A stretch of DNA of 64,000 nt, taken from NCBI GenBank assembly GCA_029465975.1, contig CM055730.1:23930344-23994343 (forward strand). Reading direction: 5' to 3'. Shown here piece by piece: positions 35,140-45,606 of the stretch. A program made the translations under genes and the position numbers. The stretch is from Dallia pectoralis (lineage: Eukaryota > Chordata > Actinopteri > Esociformes > Umbridae). Numbering within the stretch: position 1 is the first letter of the stretch; the number at the start of each line of letters is the position of its first letter. The notes beneath the pieces are model-generated. The model was not told where the DNA came from and did not search any database. It was given only the letters and a program-made list of their open reading frames with translations.

Positions 35140-36724
35140 TATAATTGGTCAATTCTAAACAGAAAGGCTGATTGTTGAGACACAAAAAAACTCATGCATT
35201 GTCCAATTTAGCCCCACATATGGCCACAGGGAATGAGGGGAATGACAGCTGTCAGCACACAGTCATATCCATTAGCCTGGGGTATTCCTATTTCTGCAAG
35301 TGTTTGTGAGTTGGCTGCAGAGACACAGCTCCTAACAAAACAAGTTAATTTATACTAATAGAACTGATACTCAACACTACACACATGAACATGTCAGACA
35401 CGGAAAAGAAGGTTGAAGGATTTGCACTCGATTGGCCCAGTCCGCACATGAGCATCAGTGTGTGGGTCGCACATATCGCAGACAGATTGAGCAAAGACTT
35501 GTTGTGTAATCGCAGTGCTAAGTAAATAGATAATTATTTACACTGAAATGTAACATTTCTGTTATTTTTTTATACATTTGCAAACTTTCAAAAAACTGTT
35601 TGGGCTTTAATGTAGTATTGTGTGTAGATTATTGAGAAAAACTATCAATGTCACGCATTTTAGAATAAGGCCAAAACCGAGCCAAATCTGGGAAAAGTGA
35701 ATGGATCTGATTACTTTCCAAATACACTGTATTCATGCTCCACAAGATTGACATCAGAAGAAAACAAATCACAGAGAGGACTCTTAAAACTAGACATTAT
35801 AAAACAAACTGTAAGTATGAAATATATTTATTTCTTCTTCCTTTGTGACAGGATTCCTTATTTGATGGTCAAACAAACATAGACACAAAACCAACAGGAA
35901 TGGTGTTTTTCCTCCATCCTCATGTGTAAAAAGAGGGACGGCCATTCCAAACATCTATTATTGATTTAGGCACTGACCTTGACAACATCTGTACCCTCTG
36001 ATTCTTCAGTCTAACACCTGAAGGGCCACTGAGACAATTTACCCCACCTGGGAACACCAGTTTTTAGTATGCCTGACGAGAAGACTACTTGTTGATATGA
36101 TTGCTAAACAAAGATAGTTGGTTGCACGTTTAATTGATTTGCGTTCAGTTTGAAAGAGGTGAACCCTTGTACCTGCTACAACAGGAGGTGGAATACAGGG
36201 CTACACTCAGGAGCGCTACTCATGCTGGCATGTGGTAACAAAAGTATTGACCAATTATTGACCTTTCATCAAATCATTATTGACTATTGATTATTGCCAA
36301 TCATTTTTTTTGTGGTTTACATTATTTACTGAACATAAGTATGCTTGAAATATATGATAACATATAGTTTGACTATGGTATGACCAAAACGATGGACCCC
36401 AAGTACAGCTGTCATTCTGTCCATGGCCAGACAAAGGAGCGGTGTCAATAATTGTCTGGGCCCATTGCATTTGGTGAATTTGAACACTCTACCTTTTCAT
36501 TAGCAGATATTCCTATTTTATTGTCTGATTGAATCGTTTCCGCCTAATGTCACTGCCCTTAAATAAACGTCCATACAAAACTACGTTTTTCCTGGGGAGG
36601 TTGATGGTTCACTGCCTCTGGGTTTAAACCAGGTTCACTGATCTTTCAGCAAACAATCAGCAAGACATTTCTTATTTTACCGTATCTAACAAATGAAGCA
36701 GGGAAAATAATCGCTGAGCTTACA
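35140..36724. other. Unassigned stretch
   Basis: AT-rich. No gene recognised. Confidence 0.4.
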
Positions 36725-36726
36725 TA

Positions 36727-36850
36727 CACTACTGTTCAACAGTTTGGTGCCACTTAAAAATGTCCTTGTTATTGAAAGATCAATTCAAATAATATAAGAA
36801 TAATCAAAAACAGAGGCATTGTTAATATTTGTCAGGACTAAAGGACAATA
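36727..36850 (+). mobile_element. Tc1-like 5' terminus fragment
   Basis: CACTACTGTTCAACAGTTTG, GTGCCACTTAAAAATGTCCTTG after TA is the terminus of the Tc1 family seen at 13598 and 27890. The coding part is absent. Confidence 0.6.
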
Positions 36851-37154
36851 GAGCTCTAGGCATCTCTATAAACCCATCATATCAGGAAGCAGCATAGCTT
36901 GACGATAGGGACTCCTTGGAAGGTTTAATTATATCTACGAAGAGGAGGAATGCCCCACCATCACACACCTGAGGAGTGGCCCCAACAACAGGCCCAGAAG
37001 CTTCCCTAAACACATTTCTAGTAGATTATCACTTTCTGCAATACTAAAACCTGCCCGCCAGGCAGCAACAACCACGCAACGTTCAAAGACGCTTGATCAC
37101 CTTTTTTCTTACCCAATCTTTTGAACTACAACACATCATCTTTACCATGTCTAC

Positions 37155-37252
37155 AAGTCAAAATGCATTGGGTTGCTGCCACATGATTGGCTGATTAGAT
37201 ATTTGTTTTAATACATAGTTGGAAAGGTGTACTTCATGACTTGGCCGGTGAG
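37155..37252 (+). mobile_element. Tc1-like 3' terminus fragment
   Basis: GGGTTGCTGCCACATGATTG, GCTGATTAGATATTTG and GACTTGGCCGGTGAG form the 3' end of another fish Tc1 family (terminus GGCCGGTGAG). It directly abuts the composite Tc1 at 37255. Confidence 0.6.
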
Positions 37253-37581
37253 TACAGGTGCTGGTCATATAATTAGAATATCATCAAAAAGTTGATTTAT
37301 TTCAGTAATTCCATTCAAAAAGTGAAACTTGGATATTATATTCACACACAGCCTGATATATTTCATATGTTTATTTCATTTAATTGTGATGATTAAAACA
37401 GAAAATTTTAATATTACATAAGACCAACACAAAAAAGGAGTTTTATATGGAAAAAAATCTGTCTCACCAGATTCTGAAACTGAATTTCAAGCACTGAATT
37501 TCAGGACTGATGTTCAAAATAATTCAAACGTCAATAAACGTTTCAAATAATCGTTCAAATGTTCGTAATTTAATTATTTTA

Positions 37582-37755
37582 GTTAACCTGGGCACACTAC
37601 ACTCTGGGCGCACTACACTCTGTTATACTAGCGGTCTATATGTATCACAAGTTAACCTGGGCGCCCTACACTCTGTTATACTAGTAGTGGTCTATATGTA
37701 TCACAAGTTAACCTGGGCGCAGTACACTCAGTTATGATAGTAGCGGTCTGTACTC
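37582..37755. repeat. Three copies of a ~56-bp unit
   Basis: GTTAACCTGGGCGC starts recur at 37582, 37651 and 37707, each followed by TACACTCTGTTATACTAG and GGTCTATATGTATCACAA. The first copy has an extra 13 bp. Confidence 0.85.
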
Positions 37756-37930
37756 GTTCCTGGTGCGGCGTAAACAAACACCTCAGACAGTTAGGCTGAA
37801 TTAACCTAATTACAAACACAACTAGATAGCGTACAATTTCGGCTGAAATTGTGATGATGTGTGCTTGCGGCCACCCGTAGTCGACTGTGTACTGATATCA
37901 ACTGCCAAACTGAGGTGACACTGCTGCTGC

Positions 37931-38648
37931 TGCACCATAGTATACAATGTATCATTACATGCACCATAGTATGCAATGGGTTAAACCAATCAGTCATTAC
38001 TCATGAATACACACTGCTGCAACATGCACCATAGTATGCAATGGGTTAAACCTATCAGTCATTACTCATGAATACACACTACTGCTGCATGCACCATAGT
38101 ATGCAATGTGTTAAACCTATCAGTCATTACTCATGAATACACATTGCTGCTGCATGCACCATAGTATGCAATTTGTTAAACCTATCAGTCATTACTCATA
38201 AATACACACTACTGCTGCAAGCACCATAGTATGCAATGTGTTAAACCTATCAGTCATTACCCATGAATACACACTGCTGCTACATGCACCATAGTATAGA
38301 ATGTGTTAAACCTATCAGTCATTACTCATGAATACACACTGCTGCTACATGCCCCATAGTATACAATGTGTTAAACCACCATAGTATGCAACGTGTTTAA
38401 CCTATCAGTCATTACTCATGAATACACACTACTGCTGCATGCACCATAGTATGCAATGTGTTAAACCTATCAGTCAATACTCATGAATACACACTGCTGC
38501 TGCATGCACCATAGTATGCAATGTGTTAAACCTATCAGTCATTTCTCATGAATACACACTGCTGCTACATGCACCATAGTATGCAATGTGTTAAACCTAT
38601 CAGTCATTACTCATGAATACACACTACTGCTGCATGCACCATAGTAGC
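37931..38648. repeat. 65-bp tandem array, about 11 copies
   Basis: GCACCATAGTATGCAATG begins units at 37961, 38026, 38091, 38156, 38221, 38286 and onward. The unit includes GTTAAACCTATCAGTCATTA and CTCATGAATACACACTGCTG. One copy near 38345-38400 is shortened. Divergence is low. Confidence 0.92.
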
Positions 38649-38670
38649 ATATGAAACAGCATTATAAACT

Positions 38671-39006
38671 GCTAACGCTAGCTAGCGCTAACGCTAGGTA
38701 ACATGCTAACGTGTAAACAGAGACCCAGAGAAAGAACTTACCAATTCATTCATGCTGCAGCTGTAGCTAACGCTAGCTAGCGCGCTAACGCTAGCTAACA
38801 TGCTAACGTTAGCTAACATGCTAACGTTAGCTAGCGCGCTAACGTTAGCTAGCGCGCTAACGCTAGCTAACATGCTAACGCTAGCTAACATGCTAACGTT
38901 AGCTAGCGCGCTAACGCTAGCTAACATGCTAACGCTAGCTAACATGCTAACGTGTAAACAGAGACCAAGAGAAACAACTTACCCATTCATTCTTTCATTG
39001 CTGCAG
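38671..39006. repeat. 18-bp near-palindromic minisatellite (TAGCTAACATGCTAACGT type), duplicated block
   Basis: The 18-bp unit alternates between centre AACATG and centre AGCGCG. Each unit is close to self-complementary (GTTAGC/GCTAAC), so single strands could fold. The main array is 38764-38952 (about ten units), with a shorter array at 38671-38710. Each is followed by the same 50-bp flank (GTGTAAACAGAGACC..., ending CTGCAG at 38760 and 39006), so the whole block was duplicated. Frames through it encode repeats of ANMLTL / ASALTL on the plus strand and similar on the minus strand. Confidence 0.9.
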
Positions 39007-40389
39007 GCATATGTCTGTGGCTGTTGCCTGGCAGTGTATTTGGCTGTGGCCAGGCAACTATGCCTTTGTCAGGAGGAACACCTGTTCTCATTGATATCAG
39101 AGCGCGCTGCCTCCTCCCCCCCGCACCTTCCAGAATGTTCCTCCTGTTTAGTGTCTGTGTCAAACGAATGGGATTTAGGCATGGTCGTATACTTTTAGCT
39201 CTACTAACCAGAGTTTTACTCACACAGTTTAAACAATTACATCATGAGAACCAGGCGGACATTTTGATGTATAACATGTATCTGTAACCCCAGAAATGTA
39301 GGCGCTATCACAATTTACAAACGAACAAAAAAACACCAAAAATCGCTTTCAAATTAGAGTGGAGAAAATCACCGTTTCTGTGGATGTCTATGGGGAGGCG
39401 CAAGTTGGAAACAAAAGGACATAACGAAATAAATATATATGTTACAGCTTATATTTGAACATTTTGAGTGACAGCACAAATAGATGAACGTTTTGATATG
39501 CCATTTGTGTGTAAAGGGTTGAAACTCAGGCAGCAGTAGCAGTTTACAAATGTTCTCTACATTTTCTGCTGAATGGGCTCTCACACTCTAGTTTTGAAGA
39601 TTCCGTCAATGTATTTCAATGAGGATTAATTAGCGACAATTTCGTTAATATTTCGTAAACTACATAACGAAACTTTCTACAAAACAATAGCAACTAAATA
39701 GGTTTCGGGACGCACATTTTGACAATTTTTTGTCTATCTACTGCAAAAACTGTGGGAGGAGTAGGGGTGGTCAAAATTTGATATAATAATAATAATATAT
39801 ATGTGAGATTACAATATGTGTCCTTGACCATAGTCAAGCACACATAATAAACAGGATTATGACAGAAAAAAATTATGAAATTACGAACATTTAAACGATT
39901 TATTGACGTTTGCATTATTTTGAACATCGATACGGTCAACTACATTAAACTTCCCAGCCAGAGTTTCTAATGATACGCCCACATCGCATCTGCAATGTCA
40001 CCAGTTAACATGATCACCAGTCAAAACGTAACACCGGAACTTGATAGCTGGATGTTGGTTGGAGTTGAGACAGAATTGATTGCTTTTCCTTGGTATCCCG
40101 GATGTTGATTCTGAATTTCTAACACTGAATTTTTTTGCACTGAATTTCTGAATTTCTGAAATTTATTGCATGTAATTTTTTTTGTAGAAAGATTTTCACT
40201 GCAAAACAAATTCAGATTAATTTCAATGCAAAAAAATATTCAGTGCTAGAAATTCTATGCAAATAAATTCAGTGCTAGAAATTCAGTTTCAGAATCTGGT
40301 GAGACAGATTTTCTTCCATAGTTTTAGATATGTTGGCCAACTGAAAAGTATGAACATGAAAAGTATGAGCATTTACAGCACTCAATACT

Positions 40390-41362
40390 TAGTTGGGGCA
40401 CCTTTTGCCTGAATTACTGCAGCAATGCAGCGTGGCATGGAGTCGATCAGTCTGTGGCACTGCTCAGGTGTTATGAGAGCCCAGGATGCTCTGATAGTGG
40501 CCTTCAGCTCTTCTGCATTGTTGGGTCTGGCGTATCGCATCTTCCTCTTCACAATACCCCATATATTTTCTATAGGTTAAGGTCAGGCAAGTTTGCTGGC
40601 CAATTAAGAACAGGGATACCATGGTCCTTAAACCAGGTACTGGTAGCTTTGGCACTGTGTGCAGGTGGCAAGTCCTGTTGGAAAATAAAATCTGCATAAA
40701 GTTGGTCAGCAGGAAGCATGAAGTGCTCTAAAACTTCCTGGTAGACGGCTGCGTTGACCTTGGACCTCAGAAAACACAGTGGACCAACACCAGCAGATGA
40801 CATGGCACCCCAAACCATCACTGACTGTGGAAACTTTACACTGGACTTCAAGCAACGTGGATTCTGTGCCTCTCCTCTCTTCCTCCAGACTATGGGACCT
40901 TGATTTCCAAAGGAAATGCAAAATCTACTTTAATCAGAGAACATAACTTTGGACCACTCAGCAACAGTCCAGTTCTTTTGCAGTCCAGACACTTCTGACG
41001 CTGTGTCTTGTTCAAGAGTGGCTTGACACAAGGAATGCGACAGCTGAAACCCATGTCTTGCATACGTCTGTGCGTGGTGGTCCGTGAAGCATTGACTCCA
41101 GTTGCAGTCCAGTCTTTGTGAATCTCCCCCACATTTTTTAATGGGTTTTGTTTCACAATCCTCTCCAGGGTGCGCTTATTCCAATTGCTTGTACACTTTT
41201 TTCTACCACATCTTTTCCTTCCCTTCGCCTCTCTATTAATGTGCTTGGACACAGCTGTGAACAACCTGGCTCGTTAGCAATGACCTTTTGTGTCTTGCCC
41301 TCCTTGTGCAAGGTGTCAATGGTCGTCTTTTGGACAGCTGTCGAGTCCGCAGTCTTCCCCAT
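40390..41362 (-). pseudogene. Tc1 transposase, near full length but frameshifted
   Basis: The start at 41362 (MGKTADSTAVQKTTIDTLHK) leads into the first helix-turn-helix (KTQKVIANEPGCSQ). The frame then shifts to the segment SKHINREAKGRKRCGRKKCT and NVGEIHKDWTATGVNASRTT (41264-41050), covering the linker and second helix-turn-helix. The DDE core follows in other frames: SVMVWGAMSSAGVGPLCFL (40820-40760), IFQQDLPPAHSAKATSTW (second Asp at QQD) and VLNWPANLPDLN (40600-40570, leading to the Glu). The C-terminus is near 40390 (GAPTKY-like, here GAPTKYC in reverse of CACCTTTTGCC). At least four frameshifts were counted, so no intact protein. Family length is about 340 residues, and nearly all blocks are present in order. 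Confidence 0.85.
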
Positions 41363-42067
41363 GATTATGTAGCCTACAGAACTAGACTGAGAGATTAATT
41401 AGCTGAATAGAGTGTGGCACCAGGGGCCTCATTTATAAAACCTTGCGTTCGATTTGCGTCAGAAGTGGCGTACGGAGAAACGTAGGATGTACGCACGGAC
41501 AAAAACATTGGGATTTATTAAACCGTGCGCACGCACGTCCTACGCTGTTTTCCGTGAATAAATCACAATAAACTCTAAATGTGGTGCAGCTTTTGCGGCT
41601 TCATGTCACGCCCATATTTGCCCATAAATAGTCAAAGATACGGCCTGAATTAATATTCATATATTGAAACTTCATGAGAAACTCGGGGGAAAACCGGAAA
41701 AGTAACGTTACTTAATGTGAAGTTTCCTGTTGGAGAGGTGGAAAAGAGGAGAACATGTTGTTTGCCAAAATGCCGATTTATTGGCACAATGTTGCTGATA
41801 ATGTGACACAAATTATTAGGACATTGATCGAATGAAAATGTTTTCGATATATGAAAGCATTTTCATTATCACTCGCGCTGCACCGATTACATTTGGGAAT
41901 CGGACATGATGCAAATTGCGTTTTGGTTTGCCTGTTCACCCGCAGTGAAACTTTATGTAATTATGAGATTATATATTATGTAGCTGATAACGACATCTAT
42001 ACTATGAAATACACATTCCCCAGTGGACAATAAAGACTATCTATATATTTATATATATCCATATCCC

Positions 42068-42161
42068 TGTGACGATTGGTGTGGGGGCGTATAAACCTTA
42101 AAACGGATTATACGACTCTGCATCTGGCTTCCACCACACTACGCCATCCTGGTTCGTGCCA
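42068..42161 (+). mobile_element. 94-bp remnant solo LTR, TSD ATCCC
   Basis: Begins TGTGACGATTGG and ends TGGTTCGTGCCA, with perfect ATCCC duplications at 42063-42067 and 42162-42166. The tail (CTCTGCATCTGGCTTCCACC, ACACTACGCC) resembles the last 60 bp of the 365-bp LTR at 32589. The bulk of the LTR has been deleted internally. Confidence 0.7.
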
Positions 42162-42175
42162 ATCCCCATCCATAT

Positions 42176-42325
42176 GTATTTCCATCTATCCAGATATATA
42201 TCCATCTCCCCATCTAAATCTATATATATATATATATATCCATCTCCCCATCTAAATCTATATATATATATATATATATATATATCCATCTCCCCATCTA
42301 TATATATCTCCATCTACCCATCTAT
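42176..42325. repeat. Tandem repeats of CCATCTCCCCATCTAAATC plus (TA)n
   Basis: Three related units of CATCTCCCCATCTA separated by TATATA runs of varying length. Spurious Ile/Tyr-Ser-Pro frames cross it. Confidence 0.85.
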
Positions 42326-43147
42326 CTGCTCCGTCAGACGGAGACATCGACAAGAATATCAGTTTTATACACGATTTAATTCTGTTTGCCATATTATTTA
42401 TGAAGATCAATTGCACATGACAATATAATTACGGAACATATGAGTTATTTTGTGGAAATATATATTAATTTTAATCTTGTTTTATATACATCTTGTTTTA
42501 TATATTTGATTTGTTTTTGCAGATCAATCAAACAGGTGTTTGTGTAGGCTGTTAATTGTAAGAATGTTTTTGTAAATTCTTCATATTATTAATGGCAGGA
42601 TGTATTTTCGATGTATTTTAACCAATGGTCTACCTTTTCACACAGTTTCATGTATTTCATCCATCTGCCGATGATGTCGCCATTTCTCATTTCACCAGTT
42701 TCTGTGCGTACGCATGGGTCAGAGTTTGCGTAAAGGACCGCACATTTTCACGTCAAGTTTGCTTTTTATAAATCCGAACTATTGCGTAGAGAGTGGCATT
42801 CTTTTGTGCGTACGCAGCGTTTATAAATGAGGCCCCAGGTGTCTTCAATATTGAACTTTTTCACAATATTCAAATTTTCTGAGATACTGATTTTGGGGTT
42901 TTCCTTAGTTGTCAGTTCATTAAAATTAAAAGGAATGAACACTTGAAATATATTGGTCTGTGTGGAATGAATTTATATATTACAAGTATACAAGTTTCAC
43001 TTTTTGAATACAATTACTGAAATAAATCAACTTTTTTATGATATTCTAATTATATGACCAGCACCTGTATATTATAATACAATGTGCTGACAGACGACTT
43101 CTAGGTTTAATCTTTAGGGAATAAAAGTGGGGATGTGTGCATGCGGG

Positions 43148-43150
<3 letters not shown>

Positions 43151-43179
<29 letters not shown>

Positions 43180-43188
43180 TGTGTGTGT

Positions 43189-43220
<32 letters not shown>
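43151..43220. repeat. (GT)n microsatellite with interruptions
   Basis: GT run broken by two single-base changes near 43180-43190. Confidence 0.95.
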
Positions 43221-43224
<4 letters not shown>

Positions 43225-43364
43225 CATTTGACATGTTTGTTGACAGAACAACACAGCTAGGTACCTAGCCCAGGGGAAAATCTCAACAAAATTCTTCAGT
43301 GTAACTGATGATGAATGTTTCTCTAAGACGTTTAATAAGTTATACATTGCTGACATGCCATATC

Positions 43365-43716
43365 TGTCACGAACTATGGGTGTGGAGTGCTGGATTGAGC
43401 CAGGCACAGAGTGGGTAACTCACATTTGTAGTGTTTAAACCACCAAACAAACACAAAACCACTGTACAGAAATAACTACACACTGAATGAAAATAACTTA
43501 CATACTAGCGACGTACTTGTACTCGTCACTCACCAATTCACACGTAACATTCACACAAACAATTCAAAGCAAAGTGCAACCACACCCAGTGACTTACTTA
43601 CACCTGCTAATTATCAAACTCAAACCAGGTGTGCATAATCAACTCAAACCAATCCGAAGGAAAAAGTGAGAAACAAAAGAATGAAAAAAGAACAACTAGC
43701 CATTCTAGTCGTCACA
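43365..43716 (-). mobile_element. Solo LTR, minus strand, TSD ATATC
   Basis: 352 bp from TGTCACGAACTATGGG to CTAGTCGTCACA, with ATATC at 43360-43364 and 43717-43721. The minus orientation is supported by a TTTGATTATGCACACC...-type promoter side at the right and the CATAGTTCGTGACA end at the left. Confidence 0.85.
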
Positions 43717-43721
43717 ATATC

Positions 43722-44049
43722 TGCCTAAGTGCCCACAGCCCAGCAACTTTGACCTTGGTACAGGCATGTGACCGCGCATACAGATCGTGAAGGAAAACTG
43801 GGGAACCTAAACTAGAGACAGGACTGTAAGGTGACTCGAAGCAGCTGTGAGCGCACCCCGCATAATTCTGTGATAAAGCGTGCATTACTTCCACTCACAC
43901 AGGAAGAATTTAGCCACAGCCAAAAAAGCGTTGACATTTAGAGGCAAAAACATGAACACAACAGAGCAATCACACACACGCATGTAAAAATAAACCCATA
44001 GGCAAACACACGTGGGCAAAAGAAGAAACACACAGAGGATAGACAAAAA
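43722..44049. other. Unassigned stretch
   Basis: No gene seen. Confidence 0.3.
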
Positions 44050-45200
44050 GAGCTAAAGAGAGTGTTCCAGTGAGACTGGCGAGATTTGGTCTTTAAGGGA
44101 CTCTGTGAGGTCATTCTTATATTTCTCAGAGAGCTTTGAGCGTGATGCACTGATGCTGTCCTGTGGCATAGGCCTATCTCTGAATTTCCACAGGACGCAG
44201 AACTCGTCACAGATCTGTTGCATTGATGAGAACCATACATGTAGTTGAGAGATGCTTTCCATTGCAACATTAAACACTCTATCTCTCTGGGCTTTGCTTC
44301 TCTGTCCCTTACTTTTCTGACTCATCAAACGCTTCCTCTTTCTCTGTCTCATTTCTAACTGGGATTTGATGCCCATGGATGTGGCAACAGCAGTTGCCTC
44401 TGTCAGAAAACTATCCCATGATGCACGCATGCAGGCAATCTCCTCTTCCAGCTCCTTTATATTGACTGCTGGCACATCAAGTGAGATGGTTGAGGACTGG
44501 CAGGTAAGGTTTCTATCCTCTATGCATTGTAAAACCTTGACCCAAAAAGTGAGGAGCAAAACTGCATTAAAAGACTGAAAGTAGTTCTTTAGACCCTGTG
44601 CTTCAGCTTTGGCTTCACTGGTTACCTGTAGTAATAAAGGTGTCTAACGCCTGGATCACACTGGGCAAATGTTTTGCCACTGGGCGCACTGCCTCTATCT
44701 ATCGTGTGTCAGACAAGCCACTGAATAGTTTGAACAGCTGATTGATGAAGCCAAAGAATATGTCTATTTTTGGGCAGGTCCGAGCTGCATGGACACCAAC
44801 TAGGTTTAACGTGTGAGAAAATAGTGTTTAGGACACGCTGAGCACAAAGTTCAATAAATTCATTTTGGCTGTCAGGTGAAAGATAATGAGCTTGGGGTCT
44901 CTTTCCCTGTAGCCGGTGCTCTCTAATGTTTTCTAAATGGTCATTCAGGATACTGTCATACTTTGCCAACAGCTCAATTATGCCGTGTAAATGTCCCTTG
45001 TCTGACTCATCTAGTGTATTTGTGCTGCCCCTGAATGGCAGATTCCTGGAGGCTAAGTACAGTGTTACATCCAGCAGCCGCTTCAGTAGTGCTTTGGTTT
45101 CTGTCTACATAATTATTTGTAGTTGGATATCAATTCCAGAAGTCTGTAGGACAGAATGTTGTTGGTTCTTCCATTTCCAATAACAATGTTTGTGTGCACG
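44050..45200 (-). pseudogene. hAT transposase fragment (ZMYM1/DUF4371-like)
   Basis: On the minus strand, 44969-44800 reads MAKYDSILNDHLENIREHR..., HYLSPDSQNEFIELCAQRVL. This is the segment of ZMYM1-like hAT proteins in which a 'YDxxLxxHLEN' helix precedes 'LSPxxQNEFI'. A later frame (44559-44053, 168 codons) covers LLTFWVKVLQCIEDRNLTCQ, MRASWDSFLTEATAVATSM and CDEFCVLWKFRDRPMP, corresponding to the region before the catalytic C-terminal part. Between them, the frame breaks near 44750-44700 (QLFKLFSGLSDTR region). The N-terminal TTF zinc finger and hATC dimerisation domain are absent. The full protein would be about 700-800 residues. Confidence 0.65.
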
Positions 45201-45606
45201 GTTTCTTTCATGTTCTGGAAATCTCATAACGTTTTTTTTATTTTATATTTGATATTTTCATCCCATCCATGGAATTTAGTGCACTAGTTGACTTGTTCTC
45301 TACTTCAAAGTAAAACAGCAAGCAGGGTCGGCAAAATAAGGTCTTTTTTGAGCTGCTATATACTATACAGTCCCTATCGATTTTTTCCCTTCATTGTGGG
45401 ATGTGGAATATGTTAAATAGTTTGGGAATTCCCTACCCTCTGCATCGGCTGGCTAATCCTTTGCCCTCTCGGAGAAAGGAGTTAGTTTTGCCATCATACG
45501 TACGACTGTCACTATGAGAATCGTTCATTCTATTTGGCTATAATGCAGGATGGCTGAAATTACGTGTGAAATCAGTCTCTGATCCATCCTGCTCAGACTC
45601 TCTGAC
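45201..45606. other. Unassigned stretch before the 77-bp array
   Basis: No gene seen. Confidence 0.3.

Larger units (their letters stand above)
37447..40319. mobile_element. hAT-like element with 42-bp inverted termini, packed with satellites
   Basis: Termini: ATGGAA[A/G]AAAATCTGTC, TCACCAGATTCTGAAACTGA on the left, with its reverse complement on the right ending at 40319. The 8-bp flanks AGTTTTAT (37439-37446) and AGTTTTAG (40320-40327) match at seven of eight bases, suggesting a hAT-type duplication. Subterminal words (CACTGAATTTC, CAATAAACG/CGTTTATTG) are repeated and inverted at both ends. The interior holds a 56-bp array, a 65-bp array and an 18-bp palindromic minisatellite. No transposase is recognised; a 66-codon frame at about 39000-39196 is of unknown nature. 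Confidence 0.75.
41424..42835. mobile_element. Harbinger-type non-autonomous element, TSD CAG
   Basis: Termini GGGCCTCATTTATAAA and TTTATAAATGAGGCCC are perfect inverted copies, flanked by CAG at 41421-41423 and 42836-42838. The emptied target reads CACC-A-GGTGTCTT, resembling the CWG-centred target reported for zebrafish Harbinger3. Inner sequence (GTGCGCACGCACGTCCTACG, TTTTGCGGCTTCATGTCACG, GAAATGTTTTCGAT-type, ATTACATTTGGGAA) matches the HARBI1 element at 27274-27895, but no open nuclease frame survives. It contains a 94-bp remnant LTR and an AT microsatellite. Confidence 0.88.
37255..43067 (-). mobile_element. Composite Tc1 transposon with two nested insertions, TA-flanked
   Basis: Left end CAGGTGCTGGTCATATAATT, AGAATATCATCAAAAAGTTG; right end is its reverse complement (TTATGATATTCTAATTATAT, GACCAGCACCTG). 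TA is at 37253-37254 and 43068-43069. The inverted repeats extend through CAAGTTTCACTTTTTGAA-type sequence. Subtracting the hAT-like insertion (37447-40319 plus one duplication) and the Harbinger-type insertion (41424-42835 plus one duplication) leaves about 1.52 kb, the normal length for a Tc1. The transposase gene lies on the minus strand (41362-40390). Confidence 0.9.

Noticed and set aside
37931..38648. CRISPR-like regular repeats
   Set aside because: Contiguous 65-bp units without unique spacers in a eukaryotic context; this is a satellite.
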